Below, in pieces: positions 1 through 9,192 of a DNA stretch of 64,000 nucleotides. Source of the stretch: Rubritalea tangerina (lineage in GTDB: Bacteria; Verrucomicrobiota; Verrucomicrobiia; Verrucomicrobiales; Akkermansiaceae); NCBI RefSeq assembly GCF_042683245.1, contig NZ_JBHUJB010000073.1, forward strand, positions 90,661 to 154,660. Direction: 5' to 3'. The position numbers and the translations under genes were made by a program. Numbering within the stretch: the stretch's first letter is position 1; each line of letters begins with the position of its first letter. The notes under the pieces were generated by a model that saw only the letters and a list, made by a program, of their open reading frames with translations, did not search any database and had not been told where the DNA came from.

Positions 1-1003
1 GCTCACAGACGAGATACTTACGCCATTCTTTTGTCTGCCCGGTGATCATCGGGACTAGGCTCTTACCTGGCAGGTCTTTTGGAGTCTCGACTCCTGCTAG
101 ATCACAGAAGGTGGGCATGAGATCGATGGTCGACACGAGGTTTTCAGAGCGAACACCCGCTTTGACCTTCTTCGGCCACTTCACGATATATGGCACTTTC
201 ATGCCGGCTTCAGTGGCAAAGATTTTCCCACGAGGAAGCTGAGCGCCGTGGTCTCCGATGTAGATGACAATGGTGTTTTCCATCTTGCCTGACTTCTCTA
301 ACTCGACAAGAAGTTCTCCGATGCAGTCATCGAGGCGCATCATGCAGTTGTAATAAGCAGTCACGATCTCGTGCATCCGCTCATTCGCCTTGCCGATGTA
401 TGGAATCGTTCCTACTTGATCTGGAGTGAGTGGTTTGGCGGGGCGGCCCTGCACTTGGTTTTGCAGCGGGTGGTGGGCATCCGGGTAGTTGACCGTGAGG
501 AAGAATGGCTTCTCACCAGCAGCTTTGAAAAACTCAGCTGACTTCTCAGCATAGGCTGCTAGGTTCTTCTTGGCGAAGTTGCTGTTCTTGATCGCACGGA
601 AATCCACAAAGTCTTCCACGGCGTCGGCTGGATTGACGTGGGTTTTGCCCAGCAAGCCAGTGTGGTAGCCAGCCTTTTGCATCACCGAATAGGTCGTTGG
701 CCACTTCTTGAACATTGCATACTTGTGCGTAGCGAGTCCAATTTGGCCGTTCTGGTGTGGGTAAAGGCCGGTAAAAATGGTGCCACGTGATGGGCTGCAC
801 ACCGACTGGGTCACGTAGCCGTTTTCGAAGAGCATGCCGTCTTTTGCAAGGCTATCGATATGCGGTGTTTTGACGTTCTTGTCTCCGTAGCATGCGATCT
901 CCTGGCCATTGTCTTCTGAGACGATGAGAAGGATGTTAGGACGGTCGGCCGCCTGGAGTGAAACCGCGGCACAAAGTGCGGCGAGGATGACTTTAAGTTT
1001 CAT
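1..1003 (-). CDS. Secreted type I sulfatase, C-terminus beyond window
   Basis: Read from the ATG at 1003, the protein opens with a Sec signal peptide ending near LQAA, followed by DRPNILLIVSEDN, the N-terminal metal-binding strand of type I sulfatases. The formylglycine signature CSPSR starts at about Cys69; this Cys must be converted by an FGE-type enzyme encoded elsewhere. Later blocks LLGKTHVNP and IGDHG (metal ligands) fit the family. About 334 codons are visible with no stop, so the gene continues past base 1. The SEDN, LATHK and LGK.HVNP blocks recur in the sulfatase at 4594-6027, so the two are paralogues, and both recall heparan N-sulfatase-like members. It heads away from the sialidase-like gene at 1016 on the same strand, 12 bp downstream of it, so it is probably in the same operon. 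The actual substrate cannot be read from the sequence. Confidence 0.93.
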   Translation of the reverse strand, partial: MKLKVILAALCAAVSLQAADRPNILLIVSEDNGQEIACYGDKNVKTPHIDSLAKDGMLFENGYVTQSVCSPSRGTIFTGLYPHQNGQIGLATHKYAMFKKWPTTYSVMQKAGYHTGLLGKTHVNPADAVEDFVDFRAIKNSNFAKKNLAAYAEKSAEFFKAAGEKPFFLTVNYPDAHHPLQNQVQGRPAKPLTPDQVGTIPYIGKANERMHEIVTAYYNCMMRLDDCIGELLVELEKSGKMENTIVIYIGDHGAQLPRGKIFATEAGMKVPYIVKWPKKVKAGVRSENLVSTIDLMPTFCDLAGVETPKDLPGKSLVPMITGQTKEWRKYLVCE

Positions 1004-1015
1004 ATTGGATTGAGG

Positions 1016-2254
1016 CTAGTTCTTGGAGTTTTTGAGGATCCATTCGGGGTGGACGATGGCCATGTAGATGCCTAAGGCGGCCCCAGTATTGTGGTCGGCT
1101 TTACCTTTGATTTTGTTCCATGGGATGTTCTTGTTGGCGCCTTCGAAGATGAAGCCGAGGTTGCCGTCGGGAAGGTGAACGAGGCCATTGTAGCCGCAGA
1201 TCCAGCCGGGGGTGAGTAGTGACTTGTGAGGGAAGGTCTTGCCGCCATCGGATGATAGGAAGATTGCGCCGTTGCAGCGTGCTGACTGCTTTGAGTCCTC
1301 TTTGCCGCGCACTAGACTGGCAGCTTCCTCTTCGAGAGCAATTTTGTTGGCATGCTCTGGGCCAACCGGTCCGGCGAGTGCGAGGTAAGCGGTGCCGTTG
1401 TGTTTGAAGGTCAGAGCGGAGTTGTTGCATGAAGCCCAGATCTCTGCCGCTGACTTTTGCTGTGGTGTCCAGGTTGCTCCTCCATCCGAGCTGGTCGAGT
1501 GGAGCATACCAAAGCCATTGGTGCGATGGAATAGGTGGAGTTTGCCGTCAGGTGTTTCACAAGCGGTAGCTTCTTTGCGACCTTTGTTCTTCACGCCGAT
1601 GTCGCGGGTCCTCCAGGTTACTCCGTGGTCGCTGCTAGAGAACCAAGTAATCTTGCTACCACAGCCGCCGGGGATGATCAGCTGGCCCTTGTTCTTCCCG
1701 TGTTTGACCTGTAACCCGTTACTGCCGCCAAAGACACAGATACCGCCAAGGTCCGGTAAAATCTCTTTTGGTTTCGACCAAGTCAGACCTTCGTCGTCTG
1801 AGTAGATCATAAACTGTTGGCATGGCTTCTTCTCGTTGCTGTCAGGGTCATTGAAGATGATGTTGTAGACCAGTAGAACGCGGTCCTTTATTTCATCGTA
1901 TACCAGCGTGGTGGGGAGGACTGAGTTCATCCCGTGGTCCGCGATGAGAGTCACATCCGACCAAGTCTTCCCACTATCGCTGGAACGCTTGAGTAGCATG
2001 TCTTGATGCGCGCGGTCGTTTTTCCCACGAACATGGTGAGGGCCGAAGGTAACTAACAATGTGCCATTTTTGGTGACAACTGCGTTCGGCTCACGGAAGT
2101 ATTTGTATTCCTTTTCAAGACCTGGTTTTCCTTTCACCTTGAGCTCGTCGAGCGATGAGATCTTAACGATCTTCGGTTTGGGGGTATCCTTTGCTGCTAC
2201 ATGGCTGAGACATGCTGCAGTCACTACAGAGCCAGCGATAAGTATTGCTTTCAT
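1016..2254 (-). CDS. Secreted sialidase-fold (BNR/Asp-box) glycoside hydrolase-like protein
   Basis: The 412-residue protein has a signal peptide (MKAILIAGSVVTAACLSHVAA). Repeated Asp-boxes follow: SSDSGKTW, SDDEGLTW, SSDHGVTW, SSDGGATW and SSDGGKTF, the hallmark of the six-bladed sialidase propeller. The N-terminal RIP-type motif appears as FREPNAVV, keeping the arginine but replacing Ile with Glu. Near the C terminus GYNGLVHLPDG and FIFEG match the Tyr/Glu region of sialidases. In GH33 enzymes these residues carry catalysis, so activity is plausible, but sialic acid specificity is not proven. It is first of three consecutive, divergent sialidase-fold genes (1016, 2274, 3394), which suggests specialisation rather than redundancy. 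Confidence 0.85.
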   Translation of the reverse strand: MKAILIAGSVVTAACLSHVAAKDTPKPKIVKISSLDELKVKGKPGLEKEYKYFREPNAVVTKNGTLLVTFGPHHVRGKNDRAHQDMLLKRSSDSGKTWSDVTLIADHGMNSVLPTTLVYDEIKDRVLLVYNIIFNDPDSNEKKPCQQFMIYSDDEGLTWSKPKEILPDLGGICVFGGSNGLQVKHGKNKGQLIIPGGCGSKITWFSSSDHGVTWRTRDIGVKNKGRKEATACETPDGKLHLFHRTNGFGMLHSTSSDGGATWTPQQKSAAEIWASCNNSALTFKHNGTAYLALAGPVGPEHANKIALEEEAASLVRGKEDSKQSARCNGAIFLSSDGGKTFPHKSLLTPGWICGYNGLVHLPDGNLGFIFEGANKNIPWNKIKGKADHNTGAALGIYMAIVHPEWILKNSKN

Positions 2255-2273
2255 GGGATATGGCGTGGCTTGG

Positions 2274-3356
2274 TTATTTCATCAAGGCGTCGATCTTGAG
2301 CGTCTTGTATTCGATGTCTTTGTAGTGGGATGTCTCGTAAAATAGACCGACGGTGTTCGCGTCTAACTGAAGCATTGCAGAGTACTTGACATATTGGTCA
2401 GATACCAGCTGCGTCTGGTTTTTCCATGAAGCTCCTCCGTCCTTGCTGACGAAGAGCGTGCAGTTGTTGAGTTTTCCTTTAGGCGCGGACAGCCAAACAG
2501 TATTGGTGAGTTTTCCAGCTTTATCGGTCAGTGTGATAGAGCAGCCGTTGCTAATGCGGGCGTTGTATAGCAAGGTGCCATCTTTGAGTTCTGTCACTCT
2601 GGCTTCACAGGACATGTTCATGCCGTTGGTTTTTTCTATCTCTGGAGTCGTAATCTCAGAGAACTTCCAGTTGGCACCATGGTCATCACTGATCCAAACC
2701 CCAACGTTCTTGTTGTTTACCTTTCCGGTCGGAGTCATATCACGCTTGTCACCGCCCGCGATAATCAACCTGCCAGCATGCTTACCGACTGTTAGCTGAC
2801 GGCCCTCGCTGGCTCCAAAGTGGGCGTTGCCGCCGGTCATGTTGGAGATGTCTTTAGGTTTACTCCAGGTCTTGCCATCATCATCGGAATGGACCATGTA
2901 GGCTGTGGTGAAGGGCTTGCCGTCATCATGGAGCTTTTGGTAGATGTCTTTGGTGGCAGCATAACCGCGGCCTTTGATCGAGCTGTAATCCCAGTTGTAG
3001 ACAACATAGAGGAACATCAAACGGTTCTTCTGTGCGTCATAGACGAGTCCGTGGCTTTGGCAGGAGTGGTTGCCATGCTCTGCCGCAACGATAAGCGGGC
3101 TCCATGTTTTACCTTGGTCATCCGAGTAGCGGATTACCAAGTCCTGTCCAGAACGCTCCGGCCAGCTGAGGCGATTACCTGCGTGTACTCCAACAACGAT
3201 ACGGCCTGAGTTTGTTTTGACTGTTACTGGTTCACGGTAGCATTCGTATTTGTGGTCGCCGAGTTGATCGACCTTTGCTCGAAATACAGGCGTGGCGTCT
3301 TGTGCAACAAGTGACGAGGTGGCTAATGCTAGGATTGGGATGATGAGATTCTTCAT
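2274..3356 (-). CDS. Secreted sialidase-fold glycoside hydrolase-like protein
   Basis: The 360-residue product has a signal peptide (MKNLIIPILALATSSLVAQ), then a CYREPVTV motif at the RIP position. Asp-boxes are YSDDQGKTW, HSDDDGKTW, ISDDHGANW and VSKDGGASW. The C-terminal VKYSAMLQLDANTVGLFYE corresponds to the YS..L....GLLYE block that holds the catalytic Tyr in sialidases. The length is normal for a single-domain secreted sialidase, with no lectin domain. The intergenic gaps of about 20 and 37 bp to its neighbours fit one transcript. Substrate could be sialic acid or another ulosonic or deoxy sugar. Confidence 0.85.
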   Translation of the reverse strand: MKNLIIPILALATSSLVAQDATPVFRAKVDQLGDHKYECYREPVTVKTNSGRIVVGVHAGNRLSWPERSGQDLVIRYSDDQGKTWSPLIVAAEHGNHSCQSHGLVYDAQKNRLMFLYVVYNWDYSSIKGRGYAATKDIYQKLHDDGKPFTTAYMVHSDDDGKTWSKPKDISNMTGGNAHFGASEGRQLTVGKHAGRLIIAGGDKRDMTPTGKVNNKNVGVWISDDHGANWKFSEITTPEIEKTNGMNMSCEARVTELKDGTLLYNARISNGCSITLTDKAGKLTNTVWLSAPKGKLNNCTLFVSKDGGASWKNQTQLVSDQYVKYSAMLQLDANTVGLFYETSHYKDIEYKTLKIDALMK

Positions 3357-3393
3357 GGTTAAGAATGTTGATTTAGGGCTTCAGTTGCTGCGG

Positions 3394-4563
3394 TTATTTT
3401 TTGTCTTCTCCCTTGCTAGAAACACGTTGGAAAACGATGTCATTGAGGAGCATGCGGTTGCCTTGTTTCTGACGGCCACGTTCAGCCAGAATGCCGATAT
3501 CGCCGTTTTTCAGGACAACTAAAGCACTGTAGCCAAAGTGACCTTCACCATTCAGTTTAGCAATTTCCTGCCAGGTCTTGCCTTCATCGTCACTGCGGTA
3601 GAGGCGTCCTTGTGTTCGACTTTGTGTTGGGGTTGCGAGGTAGAGTGACTTGCCATCGCTGATTAGATCCACCTCACAGCGCCAGGTGTGTGGCTGAGGA
3701 AATGGCGTGGTATCGCTCCAGGAGTTTGTCTTGCGATTATACGTCATGTTGAGGCGTTTGGGGGAGATGCGGGTGGTAACGAAATACTTTCCATTTGAAA
3801 CAGGAATCACGGCTGTTTCGTTGCCCTTGACTGGCATGAGCGAAGAAACCTCGAAGTTCTTTAGGTCCTTGGTCCAAACAAGGCGAGCCATCCGTTCTCC
3901 GCCTTCTTTTAGGCTACCAGTGATTGCAAAAAGAAGAGATCCATCCTGATCAATCTGCAGGGACGTTGGCGATGGCCAATAGTTTTTGACCTCAGGCATG
4001 TCGATCTTGGCCTCGACTGGTTTTGACCAACTCTTCAAATCTTTCGAGGTGACAAACCAGCACTTGCTCTTGCTCAAGTAGACGCCGACAAACTGCTTCA
4101 TGCCAGGGTGCCAAATGACTTGTGATTCCTGGGTCCGCTCAGTCATCGGGAAATCAGTTTCTGGACGGCCTGCTATATTTTTATAGTCGGTGCTGAAGGT
4201 GATTTTTTCCCATGTCTTTCCTTCGTCGTTAGAAACCGCAAAGAACGTGGTGCTGATCGAGTGATCACCATCTTTGTTGCAGCGACAAACGATGGTGGCT
4301 AATAAGCGCCCATCAGGTAAGACTGACATGTCGGGGATGCGGTATTGGCACACGCCATATTTGTCCCGGAAGAAGGTCACCTTTTTCCCGTCTCGAACAA
4401 ATGAGCCACTGCGAAAGACAAGGGTTTCGTTCTCTTTGTATGTAGGGTAGGTGAGTTTGGTCTCGTCGGACTTCGTCGTTTGCTCTGCTGCCTGAGTTAA
4501 AGCTAGTGGCGATAGCAAGGCGAGGCTTAGCGTCGATAGGAGTATGTTCTTTTTCAATCTCAT
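3394..4563 (-). CDS. Secreted exo-sialidase-like protein with canonical YRIP motif
   Basis: This 389-residue protein has a signal peptide ending at LTQAA and is the most canonical of the three. It has CQYRIPDMSVLPDGRLL (the R-I-P catalytic arginine motif), Asp-boxes SNDEGKTW and RSDDEGKTW, and GHFGYSALVVLKNGDIGILAE with the expected catalytic Tyr and following Glu. CRC and a second Cys cluster after the RIP motif are unusual. It starts about 30 bp upstream of nothing else on this strand but the sulfatase ending at 4594, so it belongs to the same polycistron. Assignment as an exo-acting sialidase family member is firm at fold level; the substrate is inferred. Confidence 0.87.
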   Translation of the reverse strand: MRLKKNILLSTLSLALLSPLALTQAAEQTTKSDETKLTYPTYKENETLVFRSGSFVRDGKKVTFFRDKYGVCQYRIPDMSVLPDGRLLATIVCRCNKDGDHSISTTFFAVSNDEGKTWEKITFSTDYKNIAGRPETDFPMTERTQESQVIWHPGMKQFVGVYLSKSKCWFVTSKDLKSWSKPVEAKIDMPEVKNYWPSPTSLQIDQDGSLLFAITGSLKEGGERMARLVWTKDLKNFEVSSLMPVKGNETAVIPVSNGKYFVTTRISPKRLNMTYNRKTNSWSDTTPFPQPHTWRCEVDLISDGKSLYLATPTQSRTQGRLYRSDDEGKTWQEIAKLNGEGHFGYSALVVLKNGDIGILAERGRQKQGNRMLLNDIVFQRVSSKGEDKK

Positions 4564-4593
4564 GGTGTAAGCGGAGAAATGGATGGGTGGATT

Positions 4594-6027
4594 CTATTTG
4601 TTAGCTTCCTCAAACATCTTGAGGTGCGGCCAGACGAAGCCTTTTTTGCGATACTTGATCTTCTGGTGTTTGATTTGTTCGTCCTGAAACGCGTCTAGAT
4701 TCTTCTTATCACCGAGTGGGTCTTTGATTTCAGTCTGGAACTTCTTCATCTCGGCGATGAGGCGAGATTTGATCTCTTGATGCGCTTTGCTGCTGGCCAG
4801 ATTTTTCCACTCGTATGGATCTTCTTGGAGATCGAAGAGTTCATACTCGTCAGGGAAGAGGAATGACTTCACGTGTTGATCCGCAGGCAGCTTGCTGTTG
4901 GTGTAGCGAGATGCTGCTAGCAGGTTCTTGTGGCGGTACGGATTGTAGATGAGTTTGTAGCGATCATCTCTGATAGAGAACTGCAGGTATTGGAGACTAG
5001 GGGCTGATCCAGTCGTAAACGTGTGGATATACTCGTGACCTTTGGTTTCGCCTTTATCGATTTTGAGGAGGTTGTTACCAGGGAGTTTGTTCTTGGTCTT
5101 GATGTCACAGACATCGAGCATAGTTGGTAGAATATCGATGGTCGAAACCATCTGCTTTTCCACTTTGCCTTTTGAGAATGCTTTCGGGTAGTTCACGATC
5201 ATTGGGATACGTACTCCACATTCGTAGGAGCTACCCTTCGCGCGTGGGAAGTCAGCACCGTGGTCAGAGATGTAGACGATCATGGTGTTGTCGCGTAGCT
5301 TAAGCTCCTCCATATTCTTAAGCACCATACCGATTCCTTCATCGAGTCGGTTCATGCAGTTGAAGTAGTTTTCGAGCTCTTTACGCAGGTAGTCCGAGTC
5401 GGAGCCAATCCATGGGAATACCTTGGTGACAGGCTTTGCCAACACTGTTGGATAGCCGTTCTTTGATTTGCCCACATACTTGCGGTGGGCATCAGGATAG
5501 TTGATGATCAGACAGAATGGCTTGTTTGCCTTTTTAGCATTCTGCATCACCTTTTTTGCCTCATCAGCATACTTCTTGATGCTGATGGTTTTGCCGAAGT
5601 TGGCTTGCGGAATCGCTTTGTGGTCGACGAAGTTGGTGACCAAGTGCTCTGGGTTGACATGCACTTTACCAAGGAATCCTGTGTAGTAGCCCGCCTGTTG
5701 GAAGTAGGAAGGCATCGTCTGGAAATCCTTGTAGAACGAGAACTTGTGGGTCGCTAGGCCGATGTGACCAGTTTGGCGGGTGTACAGACCGGTGAGGAAT
5801 ACTGCACGCGATGGACTACAAACTGAGTAGGGGACATAGGCTCGGGTGTAGCGCACGCCATCTTTAGCCAAAGCATCGAGAGCTGGTGTATGGACGCGTT
5901 TTTCGCCGTAACAGCCAATATGCTCGCTGTTGTCTTCGGAGACGATGAATAGGATGTTAGGTCGGTCAGCTGCTTTTAGGGCGGAGAGCCCTAGTACGAA
6001 GCTAATGAGTAGGTTTCTGAGTATCAT
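4594..6027 (-). CDS. Secreted type I sulfatase (SGSH-like)
   Basis: I chose the ATG at 6027. It gives a clean signal peptide (MILRNLLISFVLGLSALKAA) directly before DRPNILFIVSEDN and avoids overlapping the acetylesterase gene whose stop is at 6050; an upstream in-frame extension to 6105 has no signal peptide. The formylglycine motif is CSPSR at Cys70. YISDHGADFPRAKGSSYECG carries the metal-binding Asp/His and a downstream basic residue. The length of about 477 residues is typical. Blocks LATHKFSFYKD and FLGKVHVNPEHL are shared with the partial sulfatase at the window's left edge. The family includes heparan N-sulfatases, but marine members act on many sulfated glycans. Confidence 0.93.
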   Translation of the reverse strand: MILRNLLISFVLGLSALKAADRPNILFIVSEDNSEHIGCYGEKRVHTPALDALAKDGVRYTRAYVPYSVCSPSRAVFLTGLYTRQTGHIGLATHKFSFYKDFQTMPSYFQQAGYYTGFLGKVHVNPEHLVTNFVDHKAIPQANFGKTISIKKYADEAKKVMQNAKKANKPFCLIINYPDAHRKYVGKSKNGYPTVLAKPVTKVFPWIGSDSDYLRKELENYFNCMNRLDEGIGMVLKNMEELKLRDNTMIVYISDHGADFPRAKGSSYECGVRIPMIVNYPKAFSKGKVEKQMVSTIDILPTMLDVCDIKTKNKLPGNNLLKIDKGETKGHEYIHTFTTGSAPSLQYLQFSIRDDRYKLIYNPYRHKNLLAASRYTNSKLPADQHVKSFLFPDEYELFDLQEDPYEWKNLASSKAHQEIKSRLIAEMKKFQTEIKDPLGDKKNLDAFQDEQIKHQKIKYRKKGFVWPHLKMFEEANK

Positions 6028-6049
6028 AGTGTGAAGGTGAGTGTTTTTT

Positions 6050-7570
6050 TTACTTGGAAATGTTGATTTCGAATGGTGAAGCAATGTGGCCGTGTTTGTT
6101 GCCAAAATTGGGGCGAGGCATAGGGAATGGATTCCATGCGTAGCGCACAGACTTTGGTGCTTTAACTGAAGATGTTAGAACGAGTGTGGAGCCTTTGATT
6201 GTTGGCGTTGCCTTGACGTAGGCTCCATCGGCTCCCGCTAATTCGAAGTGCTCAAGCGGTTTGTTGCCAACAGCCTGAAGACCTTCAGCGTAGTCGAAAT
6301 GCACCGTTACCTCGGACCCTTTGGCTGTTGCCTCTTTCACAAGAGGCCCAGTGGCTAGGACTTTGTTGCCTTTGAAAACATTTTCGAGAGCGAGGTAGGC
6401 AAGGCGGTTGCCGACTTCGACCTTATCAGCCGGGTGGACATTGGTCTTGCGGCGCACGTCAGCGGTGTCGATGGTGACTGCCATGCCAATGTTAGGCTCT
6501 GCTGTAACAAACTTGCGTTGGCCGTCACGGAACTCAGGCCAAGTAGGGCGATTGACTGATGGAAGTTGCACGTAGTAAACTGGGAAGTCACCGAGGCCCC
6601 AATGTTTGCGCCAGTCGCGCACCATCATTGGGAAAAGAAGATTGTGGAGGTCTGGGTTCTTTTGGTTTGTTTCGCCCTGATACCAAATGGCTCCATTGAT
6701 TGTGTATGGCATGAGAGACTTCACGCCCATGTCAAAGAGAATGCTGGGCTCCCATGGGTGGTGGTAGGGAAACTTGCCGAAGACGATCTTTTCACCCGGC
6801 TTTAAGGCGTTCTTGAAGTTTTTCGCCGCTTGCGGAGTGCTGCACTCTTTTGAGTATGGCCAGTTTTTGACTAAGGCAGCGGTGCGCTTGTTGGCCATGA
6901 GTGTTTCGTTGGAAATGAAGGCTTCTGTTGGAGAACCACCAGCTGCTGTGTGCAGAATGCCGATAGGCACCTTCAGCTCTTCGTGCATTTTCTGGGCGAA
7001 GATCAGGGCTACTGCAGAGAACTTGGGGGCTGTTTGCTGAGCACTGATTTCCCAGCCACCTGCGTAGATGGCTTTGTTCTTGAGGATCTCGAGTTGCTTT
7101 TCGTTGTAAACTGGCTTTGGGGAAATGATGCGTTGGCGGTTGTAGAAACGGATCTGCGCATTGTTGGACTTCGCGAGCACCGGCTGGCCGGCGCCTCCAC
7201 ACTGCTTCAGAGTCCATGCCATGTTAGACTGACCATTGGCATGCCAGACTTCACCAACTAGCACATCTTTAATCGTGATCGTGTTTTCGCCTTTGATAGT
7301 GATCGGGCGTCCTGTAGCGCTTGCTTTTTGAGCTGGCAGTTGAACGATCCATTTTCCATCCTTGGCCGTGGTTGTGGCGACTGTTTTTCCTGCGAAGTTC
7401 ACTGAGATTTTTTCTCCGGGATTCGCAGTGCCGAAGATGTTTACTGGTTTGTTACGCTGGATCACCATGTGATCGGCGATGACTTCAGGCAGTTTCACGT
7501 CGGCGTGTGCAGAGAGCGACAATAGCGATACGCTGGTGATTAAGGTTGCTATGGTAGAAGTTGGATTCAT
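6050..7570 (-). CDS. Secreted sialate O-acetylesterase-like SGNH esterase
   Basis: The start is taken at the ATG 7570, which yields MNPTSTIATLITSVSLLSLSAHA as signal peptide; a TTG five codons upstream is less likely. The protein (506 residues) begins with a beta domain (LPEVIADHMVIQRNKPVNIFG), then the nucleophile block HANGQSNMAW with Ser115. Further blocks are IWYQGETN, YVQLP and NVHPADKVEVGNRLA, the His-containing block that completes the active site in SIAE-type esterases. It should remove O-acetyl groups from sialic acid or from other acetylated sugars outside the cytoplasm. That fits the neighbouring sialidase-like and sulfatase genes, which often need acetyl groups cleared first. The N-terminal half of the fusion protein at 33159-35339 is a paralogue. 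Confidence 0.88.
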   Translation of the reverse strand: MNPTSTIATLITSVSLLSLSAHADVKLPEVIADHMVIQRNKPVNIFGTANPGEKISVNFAGKTVATTTAKDGKWIVQLPAQKASATGRPITIKGENTITIKDVLVGEVWHANGQSNMAWTLKQCGGAGQPVLAKSNNAQIRFYNRQRIISPKPVYNEKQLEILKNKAIYAGGWEISAQQTAPKFSAVALIFAQKMHEELKVPIGILHTAAGGSPTEAFISNETLMANKRTAALVKNWPYSKECSTPQAAKNFKNALKPGEKIVFGKFPYHHPWEPSILFDMGVKSLMPYTINGAIWYQGETNQKNPDLHNLLFPMMVRDWRKHWGLGDFPVYYVQLPSVNRPTWPEFRDGQRKFVTAEPNIGMAVTIDTADVRRKTNVHPADKVEVGNRLAYLALENVFKGNKVLATGPLVKEATAKGSEVTVHFDYAEGLQAVGNKPLEHFELAGADGAYVKATPTIKGSTLVLTSSVKAPKSVRYAWNPFPMPRPNFGNKHGHIASPFEINISK

Positions 7571-7703
7571 GACAAAAGCAGTCAATTATAGTGCGTTTTT
7601 GGGCCAAATTGTATCAGTTAATAGTCCTATCTAGACACAAAAACACACGAAGGTGGGGAGCTGTGGCGTTGGAAAAATGAAAGAGGCTATGCCTGGTGGA
7701 TTG

Positions 7704-9050
7704 TTAGTCCCAATACTTCATGAGGAAGGTGTCGTATTGATCTGCGACTTTCTTTTTCCAGAGTGGAGCTGGGAGTGTGGCTTCCCATTGTTTGAGTGAG
7801 GAATCGAGTTTGTTAGCGATGCTATCCTCCTGTTTGAGGAGGTTATTGGTTTCTTTTGGATCAGCGTTGAGGTCGAAGAGGAAGGTTGGTTTATCCTTGA
7901 GTGTGATGAGTTTCCATTGGCCATTTCGGATGGCGGAGGTGTTACCGCGTTTCCAATAGAGGTTGCGTTGGATGGTTTTTCCATTGGCGAGGCTGACGAG
8001 GTTGGTTCCGGGAAGGTCGAGTTCAGCGGGGGCGTTATAGCCGGCGAGTTTGCAGAAGGTGGAACCGGCATCGAGCAAGTTAACGGGTTGGGAGCAGGTT
8101 GTGTTTGCTGGGATATGACCTTTCCATTGGACGAGGAATGGTACTTTGAGGCCGCCTTCCCAGACGGTTCCTTTGCGTCCTCTGAGGCCACCGTTGTCGG
8201 TTTTCAGGTAGGTAGCAGCTCCATTATCGTTAGAGAAAACGATGAGGGTGTTTTCTTCTAAGTTGTGTTTTTTGAGTGTGTCGAGGACGAGTCCGATGGA
8301 TTGGTCCAGAGCGACGGTCATCGCTCCGAGAAGTTTTCTTCCATTGTGGTCGATATGGGAGAGTGACTGAAGGTCGTTTTCTTTGGCATGGAGTGGTGAG
8401 TGGACGGCATTGTATGCGAGGTAAGCAAAGAATGGCTTTTCTTTATTTTGGGTAATAAATTCTGCAGTGGCTTTACCGAGGTAATCGGTGAGGTACTCGG
8501 GTGACTTAATGACGGTGTCGTTGATTCGGAGTTTATGCCCATGAGAGGCTTTATCGAGTGGCCAGAAGCTACGGCTGCCACCGAGGAAGCCGACGAAGTG
8601 GTCGAAGCCTCGATTGTTGGGGTGGAAATTTTCATGCTCACCGAGGTGCCATTTGCCGAAGACGGCGGTTGTGTATCCTTTTTTTTGTAGGAGCGTTCCG
8701 AGGGTTGGTATTTCGGTGGGGAGACCAAACTTCTCAGATGGGACTTTCCATGCTTGTCCGCCAGTGATGTTTTCCTCGTGACCAAAGGATTGCTGGTATC
8801 TCCCTGTTAGAAGTCCCGCTCTTGATGGTCCGCAGACTGATGCTGTGACATAGCCATTAGTGAATGTGGTGCCATTTTTTGCGATACTATCGATATGAGG
8901 GGTTTTCCAGTCTTTGCATCCGGCGTAGCTGAAGTCATCGTATCCCGCGTCGTCGATGACGATGAAGAGAATGTTAGGTTGTTTATCAGCGAGGGTTGAT
9001 TGGCTGATGGCGATGCCAGCGAGAGCTGCTTTGAAGAAATGTTTTATCAT
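7704..9050 (-). CDS. Secreted arylsulfatase-type sulfatase
   Basis: The 448-residue protein has a signal peptide (MIKHFFKAALAGIAISQSTLA) before DKQPNILFIVIDDAGYDDF. The formylglycine motif CGPSR is at Cys73, followed by AGLLTGRYQQSFGHE. Other family blocks are VFGKWHLGEHENFHPNNRGF and FSNDNGAATYLKTDNGGLRG, with the metal-binding DN and G-G-L-R-G-x-K. It resembles the arylsulfatase A group and is close in layout to the sulfatase at 36143-37504. The gap of about 130 bp upstream and a gap of 118 bp to the SIAE-like gene could hold separate promoters. Confidence 0.93.
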   Translation of the reverse strand: MIKHFFKAALAGIAISQSTLADKQPNILFIVIDDAGYDDFSYAGCKDWKTPHIDSIAKNGTTFTNGYVTASVCGPSRAGLLTGRYQQSFGHEENITGGQAWKVPSEKFGLPTEIPTLGTLLQKKGYTTAVFGKWHLGEHENFHPNNRGFDHFVGFLGGSRSFWPLDKASHGHKLRINDTVIKSPEYLTDYLGKATAEFITQNKEKPFFAYLAYNAVHSPLHAKENDLQSLSHIDHNGRKLLGAMTVALDQSIGLVLDTLKKHNLEENTLIVFSNDNGAATYLKTDNGGLRGRKGTVWEGGLKVPFLVQWKGHIPANTTCSQPVNLLDAGSTFCKLAGYNAPAELDLPGTNLVSLANGKTIQRNLYWKRGNTSAIRNGQWKLITLKDKPTFLFDLNADPKETNNLLKQEDSIANKLDSSLKQWEATLPAPLWKKKVADQYDTFLMKYWD

Positions 9051-9192
9051 TTGGTAATTGGGTAAAATCGGTAGGTATAGAGTGGTACTGAGCCGAATGC
9101 AGAGACTTCCTCAATAGACAGTGGTGTTTCCATCCTACCAGTTTAGTGGAGTGTGTTCAGTCATACTTTCTCTGGTGGGAGATTGGGGTGGA

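Noticed and set aside
6028..6105. Upstream extension of the sulfatase at 4594-6027
   Set aside because: It overlaps the end of the acetylesterase gene and would bury the signal peptide 26 residues inside.
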